From: Ignavibacteriales bacterium
Lineage (GTDB): Bacteria > Bacteroidota > Ignavibacteria > Ignavibacteriales > Ignavibacteriaceae
Assembly (NCBI GenBank): GCA_016709765.1
Contig: JADJMD010000015.1
Location: 1-64,000, forward strand
Direction: 5' to 3'
Length of the DNA stretch: 64,000 nucleotides
Every line of letters starts with the position of its first letter. Within the stretch, counting starts at the first letter, position 1. Position numbers and translations under genes: made by a program. This document shows, piece after piece, positions 56,402-64,000 of the stretch. The notes beneath the pieces are model-generated. The model was not told the DNA's origin. It was given only the letters and a program-made list of their open reading frames with translations, and did not search any database.

Positions 56402-57764
56402 TTATAAAAGATTACTTGCTAATTCTGCTAACTCAGATCGTTCCCCTTTTTCAAGATTTATATGTGCATAAAGTTTTTGCCCTTTAAATTTATCAATAAG
56501 ATAAGAAAGTCCGTTTGATTGCCCATCAAGATATGGATGATCAATTTGATAAATATCCCCCGTAAAAACAATTTTAGCCCCTTCACCGGCACGTGTAATT
56601 ATAGTCTTAATTTCGTGTGGAGTAAGATTTTGAGCTTCATCCACAATAAAAAATATTCTTTGCAAACTTCTTCCGCGTATGTATGATAGAGGCTCGATAA
56701 CAAGTTTTTGATCCTTTATCATTGTATCAATCGCGGTATGCTTGTTATCATTTTCAGGGAATTGATCCTGAATAACTTTTAAATTATCCCAGAGCGGCTG
56801 CATATATGGTGCAAGTTTACTTTCTACATCACCTGGCAGAAAACCAATATCTTTATTACTTAGCGGAACAATTGGTCGAGCAATAAAAATTTGCCTATAA
56901 TTCTTTTTAACGTGCAATGCACTAGCAAGTGCAAGAAGTGTTTTTCCTGTTCCTGCTTTTCCTGTCATAGATACAAGTCTTATATCCGGATTTGTTAACG
57001 CATTTACAGCAAAAGTCTGTTCAGCGTTACGCGGATTTATTCCATAAACATTTGTCTTGTCAACTTTAACAATTTGTTCTTTGTTCTGATCAAGTTGAGC
57101 AAGTACGGAGCGATTTGTATTTCTTAAAATGTAATATTTATTTGAAAGTGCTTCTCCATTCAATTTTTTTAATAAACGGCTTTGCCGGCACTGAATATGG
57201 AGGCTGAAAAAGTTTTACTAAAAGATCATCATTTGCATCTTCAATAATTCCTTTTCCGCTGTAAAGTTCTTCAATGCTGCTGACTCTATCGGTTGTATAA
57301 TCTTCAGCAAGTATTCCAAGTGCTTTAGCTTTCATTCTAAGATTAACATCTTTAGTTACAAGAATTACTTGCGATTTTTCTTTTAACTTTGCCTGCCACT
57401 CATAAGCAACACTTAATACACGATGATCAGGTGTATCATCTTTAAAAACATCTCGTATTGCCGGAGCTAATCCTTTTAGAATTGCTATACGGAGTTTCCC
57501 TCTTCCCTTTCCCATTGAAATACCACCATTAAATAATGCTGATCCGGTGATTGAATCAAGCGTACGTGCAAATTCTCTGGCGTTAAGATTAATAACTTGA
57601 CTGCCACGCTTAAAATGATCAAGCTCTTCTATAACCGTTAAGGGAATTACAACATCGTTTTCTTGAAATTGATTTATTGATGTTGCATCGTGCAAAATTA
57701 CGTTCGTGTCCAGAACAAATGTTTTAGGAGATTTTTTTGATGAACTAGTTTTTTTTGCAGACAT
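56402..57764 (-). CDS. phoH: PIN-PhoH family protein, split by one frameshift
   Basis: The first frame (57764-57138) is a PIN nuclease-like domain: TFVLDTNVILHD and VIPLTVIEELDHFKRG carry its acidic residues. The second frame (57163-56402) is a PhoH ATPase: Walker A in TGKAGTGKTLLALA, Walker B in IFFIVDEAQN, then KIVFTGDIYQID. The join is a T run at 57164-57170; with one base fewer, the chain runs KPFIKKLNGEALSNKYYIL, giving about 450 residues, the normal length of PIN-PhoH (PhoH2-like) proteins, which act as RNA helicase/nucleases. The break is therefore probably a homopolymer error, not two genes. Confidence 0.85.
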
Positions 57765-57945
57765 AATATCTCTTTATTATTAAAAAATATTTTTTTGTGG
57801 ATAATAAAAATGGATGAAATCTGAAAAAGTTTTTTTTATTTAGTTAATATTTTATCAAAATATAGATGTGTTTCTGTATAAAGATTTACTGGCAAAAATC
57901 CTAAATAAGATTATCAATTTCAAATTATTAAACATAAAATTATTA

Positions 57946-60011
57946 TTACAATTCAACGTCACTGTTCGGAATATAAATCATAAACTTGCTTCCTGCATTA
58001 ACTTCGCTTTTAACATTAATTTTCCAGTTAAGTTTCTCTACTAATTCTTTAACTAAAACTAATCCCAAACCGGTTCCTGATTCGCCCATCGTTCCTCTTC
58101 CTGTAGAAACCTTACCAAGTACAAAAATGTTTCTTAATTGTGATGGTTCGATTCCAATACCATGATCTTTAACTGAAAAGATAGAGTGCTCGTTCTGTTT
58201 ATAAAATTCAACAGTAATTTCGCTTAATGTATTTGAAAACTTAATTGCGTTGTTTACCAAATTTCCGATAATCGCTTGAAAAATAAATTTATCAGTTGTA
58301 ATCAAAACATCAGTTGGGGTATTAACATTTAATTTTATTTTTTTGTTTTGCGCGGACTGCAAATACGGATGTACTGCAGCTTCAACTACATCAGAAAGTA
58401 AAACTTTTTCCGGATATACTTCAATTTTATTATTTGATAACCTTGCCCAGGTAAGCAAGTTTTCTAAAAGCCTTATTAAATTTTTAGATGAAACATTCAT
58501 CTGGCTGATAATATCCTTTTTGTCAGCTTCACTTAGCTTATCAAAATCTTCCTCCAATAATTCGGAAATATTTACAAATGCTGCTATCGGATTTCTTAGA
58601 TCGTGAGCAATAATTGAAAAGAATTTATCTTTGGTCGTATTCAGCCCAGCAAGTACATCATTATTCTTGCTAATCTCAACTCTGCTGTTTTCAACCTCTT
58701 CGTTTTTTATCTGCAATAAATCTTTTGCTTTTAAAATCTTATTTCTATTGCGCAACAATACCCAAATAAAAATAATTGAGGCAATTGCGAGAACCGATAT
58801 TACAAGAGCAATTATTTTTTGCGAACCTATAATTTTTTTTTGTAATTCATTTTCATTCACTAAGAGTTGTGTTTCGCGCTCTTTTTGTTTTAGTTCATGT
58901 TTTGCCTGTAGTTCAGCGATCTTTTCACTATTTGTTAACACATAAAGACTATCACTATAGAACTTGTATTCTAGTCTTAACTCATAAGCCTTTTTATAAT
59001 TACCGGTATTGTAATAAAGCGAAGCTAGTTCCTGATTTATAATACTCAAATCACTTAATGAGTTTAATTCTTCAGATAGCCTTATTGCTTCTTTAAGATT
59101 TTTTTCTGCTTCTGAATAATTTTTGGTTTTATTATAAAATTTTCCAAGTTCAGTTAATGCGTGTATAATTTCCAGCTTATAATCTATACTACGAGCAAGA
59201 TTAAGTGATTCTTGAAAATAATTTTCCGCCGACCTTTCATTACCTTTACTTAATTGTATTTGTCCTAAGTTTGTATAAGCCCAAATCATACTTTTAGTAT
59301 CGCCAGAAGCACGGGAATTTGTAATGGCTTTATTTAAATACCCTTCGGCGTCGTCAAATCTTTTGGTTTCTATATAGATTTCAGCAATATAACTTTGCAA
59401 TAGTGCTAGTGAAGACTTGCTATTTTCATCAGCATAGTCAATAGCCTCAAAATAGTATTTTAAAGACTTTTCATTATCGCCGTTATTATCATACAGAACA
59501 CCAATGTTTAATAATGTGTTAAGTATCGTTGGCTTATCGTTTATCTTTTAGCATAATCAAGTGAATGGAAAAAGTTTTCAACTGCAAGATTAATATTTCC
59601 CTTCATTTGATGATTGATTGCTTGAGAATTAAAAACTTTTATTAGACTAAGCGAGTCATGAAATTCCTCATAAATCGGAATAGCCTTTTGATAATATTCA
59701 TCAGACTGATTTATTTCACCTAGGTGCCAAAGCGCAACACCTTTGTTAAATAATGCATCTGCTTTGCTCCATTTACTATTAACTTTTTCTGATAAACTAA
59801 TCGCTTCATCAAGATATTTTATTGCTTCATTTGGATTTTCGGAAGAAAGAAAATATCCAAGCTTAATTAACAATTTTACCCTCGCTTTTCCTTCGGACGA
59901 ATGTAATAATGTTAATAATGAATCAACTTTTGATTGAGCATGTAAAGTGCAAATGCTAATCAAAATAATTGATAGGCAAAGAAGTAAAAATATTTTAGTT
60001 TGTTTAAGCAT
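57946..60011 (-). CDS. TPR-containing sensor histidine kinase, frameshifted
   Basis: Joined frames give about 688 residues. Signal segment (LLLCLSIILISICTLHAQ), then roughly seven TPR repeats (NEAIKYLDEAISLSEKVNSKW to YNTGNYKKAYELRLEYK), one membrane helix (about residue 405), a short coiled coil and the kinase core: FFSIIAHDLRNPIAAFVNISELL (H-box), IGNLVNNAIKFS, VKDHGIGIEPS and GESGTGLGLVLVKEL. The TPR part is periplasmic. This is a common Bacteroidota-type architecture. The break near 59538-59545 is fixed by adding one base, giving YAKRLNDKPTILN. No response regulator is adjacent. Confidence 0.85.
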
Positions 60012-60176
60012 GTTTATTGTGAAAGAAATTACTAATTAACCGTCATTGAAATATTAGCAAAATTTATATCAGAAATTCTTGTCGGTTTTTAAAAATAATA
60101 TCATATATTTACGCTTAAAATAACTACGGCATTGCTAAAATACTATTTAGAAATATTACTATGATTTGAAGTTTTA

Positions 60177-60203
60177 AGCCACTTTTGGAGTGGCTATTTT
60201 TTT
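60177..60203 (+). terminator. Terminator-like hairpin in the carA leader (possible attenuator)
   Basis: Perfect 7-bp stem AGCCACT/AGTGGCT with a 5-base loop (60177-60195) followed by A and seven T residues. It lies 22 bases upstream of the carA start, on the carA-coding strand, with only the divergent kinase gene upstream. A terminator there must lie between the carAB promoter and the gene, unless transcription starts after it, so attenuation is plausible. Confidence 0.6.
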
Positions 60204-60225
60204 ATCCGAAAGTACTTGATGAACT

Positions 60226-61301
60226 ATGAATAAACAAAAAACAAAAGCCAAACTAATCCTTGAAGACGGAAGTGAATTTGCCGGATACAGTTTTGGATAT
60301 GAAGGAAACACTAACGGCGAAGTTGTGTTTAATACCGGAATGGTCGGCTATCCAGAAACAATGACTGATCCATCCTACCGCGGACAAATTCTTGTTTGTA
60401 CATATCCACTAATAGGTAACTATGGAATTCCATCTAAAGATAAAGAAGATGGAATGCTTAAAAATTTTGAATCAGATAACATTCACTGCCGTGCTTTGAT
60501 TGTTACGGATTATTCATTTGAATATTCCCATTGGAGTGCAGAACAATCTTTATCGGATTGGATGATTGAAGAAAAAATTCCAGGAATTTATGGTATTGAT
60601 ACAAGAATGCTTACAAGAAAACTCCGTGATAAAGGAACAATGCTTGGAAAATTATCGTTGATGAAAATTCTAAAATTGATTTTATAGATCCCAATAAAAC
60701 AAATCTTGTTGGAGAAGTAAGCGTAAAAGATGTTGTTGAATACAAAGCAGGAAAACAAAAAATTATTCTTGTTGATTGCGGAACAAAGAATAACATAATT
60801 CGTGCTTTTCTAGGTAGAGATATCACAGTTATCCATGTTCCGTATGATTATGATTTCACTAAAATTGAAGCAAACGGAATAGTAATTTCAAATGGTCCCG
60901 GCGATCCAAAACTTAATAATAAAACTATTGAACATGCTAAAATTGCAATGCAATCAAACAAGCCTATTCTTGGAATTTGTCTTGGTTCACAAATACTCGC
61001 ACTTGCTGCAGGAGCTGATACTTACAAATTAAAATATGGTCATCGCGGGCATAACCAGCCATGCAATGAACTTGGAACAAAGCGTTGTTACATCACTTCT
61101 CAAAATCACGGCTATGCAGTTGATGCAAAAACTTTAGCACAAGATTGGCGTGAATGGTTTGTTAATGATAACGACGGAACTAACGAAGGAATAATTCATA
61201 TATCAAAACCATTTTTTGCTTCACAGTTTCACCCGGAAGCTTCACCAGGACCAGACGATAGCGAATTTATTTTTGATATGTTTGTGAGGGCATTGAAATG
61301 A
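60226..61301 (+). CDS. carA: Carbamoyl-phosphate synthase small subunit, frameshifted
   Basis: Hydrolyses glutamine and passes ammonia to CarB for arginine and pyrimidine synthesis. The N-terminal frame has AKLILEDGSEFAGYSFG, GEVVFNTGMVGYPETMTDPSY and YPLIGNYG. After one missing base near 60656-60662 the next frame has ISNGPGDPKLNN, the amidotransferase Cys in GICLGSQ, LKYGHRGHNQP, TSQNHGYAV and SQFHPEASPGP (His and Glu of the triad). Total about 358 residues, the normal length. Its stop overlaps the carB start (ATGA). As the gene is usually essential and all motifs are kept, the break is probably a sequence error. Confidence 0.92.
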
Positions 61302-64000
61302 TAAAAAAAGGTAAACCAAAAAAGTTTTAATTCTTGGCAGCGGTGCTTTGCAAATAGGGCAAGCTGGTGAGTTTGATTACTCCGGCTCGCAAGCTATAAA
61401 AGCACTTAAAGAAGATGGGATTACGACTGTACTTGTCAATCCAAACATTGCAACGATTCAAACATCAGAAAACTTTGCAGATAAAGTCTACTTTGTTCCG
61501 ATTAAAACTGAGTTTGTTGAAAAGATAATTATTAAAGAACAACCTGATTCTATTCTTCTACAATTTGGTGGTCAAACAGCTCTTAATGTTGGTGTTGATT
61601 TATACGATAAAGGAATTTTAGAAAAGTATAATATTAAAGTCTTAGGAACTCCGGTTGATACCATTAAAGATACCGAAGATAGATTATTATTTGGGGATCG
61701 TGTTGCGGAAGTTGGATTAAAGATTGCCAGAAGTAAAACAGCAAAAAGTGTGGATGAAGCTGTAAAAGCAGCTGAAGAAATTAATTTTCCGGTTATGGTT
61801 CGTATTGCTTATGCTTTGGGTGGATTAGGCTCAGGTATCGTCAATAACAAAGAAGAACTTGTTGAAAAAGCGCGAAGAGCATTTTCATTTACAAATCAAA
61901 TATTGATTGAAGAATCACTTTACGGATGGAAAGAGATTGAATACGAAATTGTTCGCGATCAATATGATAATTGTATTACAATCTGTTCGATGGAAAATAT
62001 TGATCCGATGGGCATACATACCGGCGACAGCGTTGTAATTGCTCCTGTTCAAACATTATCAGCAAAAGAAAATTTTAAGCTCCGTTCAATTGGAATAAAA
62101 TTAATTCGCCATCTTGGAATTATTGGTGAGTGCAACATCCAATATGCACTCGATCCGAATTCTGAAGATTACCGAATAATTGAAGTGAACGCTCGATTAA
62201 GCCGTAGTTCTGCACTTGCTTCGAAAGCAACAGGATATCCGCTTGCATTTATAGCAACAAAACTTGCACTTGGTTATGCTCTAAATGAAGTAGTGAATAT
62301 CATAACTCAAGAAACATCTGCAAACTTTGAGCCTGCACTTGATTATGTTGCATTAAAATTCCCTCGTTGGGATTTACAAAAATTCCAGCAGGTTAGTACG
62401 CAACTTGGTTCTGAAATGAAATCTGTCGGCGAAGTAATGTCACTCGGCAGAAGTTTTGAAGAAGTACTGCAAAAAGCAATTCGTATGCTTGATGTTGGAA
62501 TGCAGGGATTTGTTGGCAACGACATGAAGTTTGCAAATCTTGATAAAGAATTATCCGAACCAACAGATAAAAGAATTTTTGCAATAGCTGTAGCTCAAAA
62601 AAGGTTACTCTGTAGATAAGATTCATGATCTTACAAAAATTACAAAATGGTTTTTGTATAAGATGAAAAATATTGTTGATCTTGAAAACCAAATTTCTGA
62701 TAATCAATTAAAAAATATTGATACCGACTCAATGCGCCACCTAAAGCAAAATGGTTTTTCAGATTATCAAATCGGCAAACAAACCAGCACAAAAGAACTT
62801 GATGTTCGTGAGTATAGAAAATCACTAAATGTAATTCCTGTTGTAAAACAAATTGACACAATGGCTGCCGAGTTTCCTGCACAGACAAATTACCTCTATT
62901 TAACTTATCACGGAGTTGAAGACGATATTTCACTTGGTGAAAATGATCAGATAGTTGTGCTTGGAAGCGGTGCATATCGTATCGGTTCATCTGTTGAGTT
63001 TGATTGGTGCTGTGTTAACGCAGTAAACCAGGTTAACAAAAGCGGGTATAAGTCTATTATGATAAATTGTAATCCAGAAACAGTAAGCACCGATTATGAT
63101 ATATGTGATAAACTTTATTTTGAACAATTAACTTTTGAGCGTGTGCTTGATATTTATGATAAAGAAAATCCGCGTGGAGTAATTGTTTCAATGGGCGGTC
63201 AGGTTCCAAACAATCTAGCAATGAAACTTCACAAAGCAGGATTAAAAATTATCGGAACTTCTCCAGAACAAATTGATAATGCAGAAAGCCGTCACAAGTT
63301 TTCGCAAATTCTTGATGATATAAAAGTTGATCAACCTGAATGGCAGGAAGTTACCACACTTACTGATGCAAAAAGATTTTCAAATAGTGTTGGTTATCCT
63401 GTTTTGATAAGACCAAGTTATGTGCTTAGCGGCGCAGCAATGAGCATTGTATTAACTGAAGATGAACTTGAAATGTATCTTAAAAAAGCAACTGATTTGA
63501 ACTCGGAACATCCTGTTGTAATAAGTAAGTTTATAACTGATGCGCGTGAAATTGAAGTTGACGCGGTTGCAAATGAAGGTGAACTTTTCTGTTACGCAAT
63601 TGCAGAGCATGTTGAAAATGCAGGAGTGCATTCCGGTGATGCAACAATTGTACTTCCCACCCCAGCGTACTTATTTAGAAACAATGCGAAAAGTAAAAAT
63701 GATAACTCGCGAAATTGCTCAGAAAGCTTGAAATTACCGGACCATTTAATATTCAGTTTATTGCAAAGGATAACGAAGTAAAAGTTATTGAGTGTAATCT
63801 TCGTGCATCAAGAAGTTTTCCGTTTGTTTCTAAAACTCTAAAAATAAATTTTATAGAAATTGCAACACGCTTAATGCTCGGAGAAAAAGTTCCAAGGATT
63901 GATAAATCATCTTTCGATCTTGATTACGTTGGTGTAAAAGCTTCTCAGTTTTCTTTTACAAGATTAAAAGGATCCGATCCGGTTACAGGAGTCGAAATGT
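61298..64000 (+). CDS. carB: Carbamoyl-phosphate synthase large subunit, frameshifted, cut by right edge
   Basis: Makes carbamoyl phosphate from ammonia, bicarbonate and two ATP. The visible 900 codons cover the first ATP-grasp half (ILGSGALQIGQAGEFDYSG, FPVMVRIAYALGGLGSG, IIEVNARLSRSSALASKATG), the central helical domain and most of the second half (VVLGSGAYRIGSSVEFDWC, YPVLIRPSYVLSGAAM). Four single-base errors break the frame: one A missing at 61318-61323, one A extra at 62597-62602, one C extra at 63656-63658 and one base extra near 63726. The start ATG at 61298 overlaps the carA stop. The C-terminal allosteric domain lies beyond the window. Confidence 0.92.

Noticed and set aside
60961..60995. 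CarA amidotransferase motif GICLGSQ instead of GICLGHQ as a defect
   Set aside because: The nucleophilic Cys and the His/Glu of FHPE are kept; the replaced His is not part of the triad, and variation at this position appears common in Bacteroidota-like CarA.
1..64000. CRISPR arrays, tRNA, rRNA, insertion sequences or prophage
   Set aside because: No regularly spaced repeats, cloverleaf or rRNA-like stretches, transposase or phage structural genes were seen on reading both strands; short tRNAs could be missed without a folding search.

Overview
The window is strongly AT-rich and gene-dense. It looks like a chromosomal piece from a free-living Gram-negative bacterium of the Bacteroidota/Chlorobiota/Ignavibacteriota group; an Ignavibacteria-like lineage is my best guess. 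The reasons are the sensor kinase with an extracellular propeller and Y_Y_Y domain, the DUF2141 and DUF4920 proteins, a short IorA paired with IorB, lipid-modified secreted proteins and AT-biased codons, together with a flagellar locus. This is inference from gene content; no rRNA or tRNA gene is present to settle it.

Layout. 1-10.2 kb, all minus strand: a motility and surface-sugar locus. In transcription order it holds a GT2 glycosyltransferase, a GT4, a GT4-GT2-TPR fusion, a GT2-TPR protein, flagellin (with a striking leader hairpin), fliS, fliD and a sensor histidine kinase running off the left edge. Nearly every frame here is broken by single-base indels although the protein signal is well kept, so I read this as poor sequence quality rather than gene decay. 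10.3-12.2 kb: an unknown coiled-coil membrane protein. 12.9-19.6 kb: a carotenoid operon (crtI, crtB, fused lycopene cyclase, Rieske oxygenase, UbiE-like methyltransferase, CrtU-type ring desaturase, DUF2141 protein) that predicts a modified, probably aromatic, carotenoid. 19.8-28 kb: housekeeping genes (mtgA, yidD, topA, lgt, an aminopeptidase P, iorAB). 28.1-41.2 kb: an O-antigen ligase/polymerase-like protein, then a compact plus-strand operon of a nucleotidyltransferase, four radical SAM enzymes (three with B12-type architecture), three methyltransferases and a glycosyltransferase, followed by a membrane glycosyltransferase and a lipoprotein. This operon is the best candidate for an undescribed biosynthetic system.

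41.2-54.5 kb: a propeller lipoprotein, pirin, a propeller histidine kinase with its LuxR-type regulator, a PLP enzyme, a pseudo-receiver/PAS kinase, an MFS carrier, a trypsin-like lipoprotein and mnmA. 54.5-64 kb: small secreted proteins, a PIN-PhoH ATPase, a TPR sensor kinase and carAB (carB runs off the right edge) behind a terminator-like leader.

Sequence quality matters for reading this annotation. From 10.3 to about 48 kb all frames are intact. From 48 kb rightwards I find about nine single-base indels, mostly in homopolymers, including in the normally essential carA and carB. Entries called 'frameshifted' are described as one gene because the two frames join into one conserved protein.
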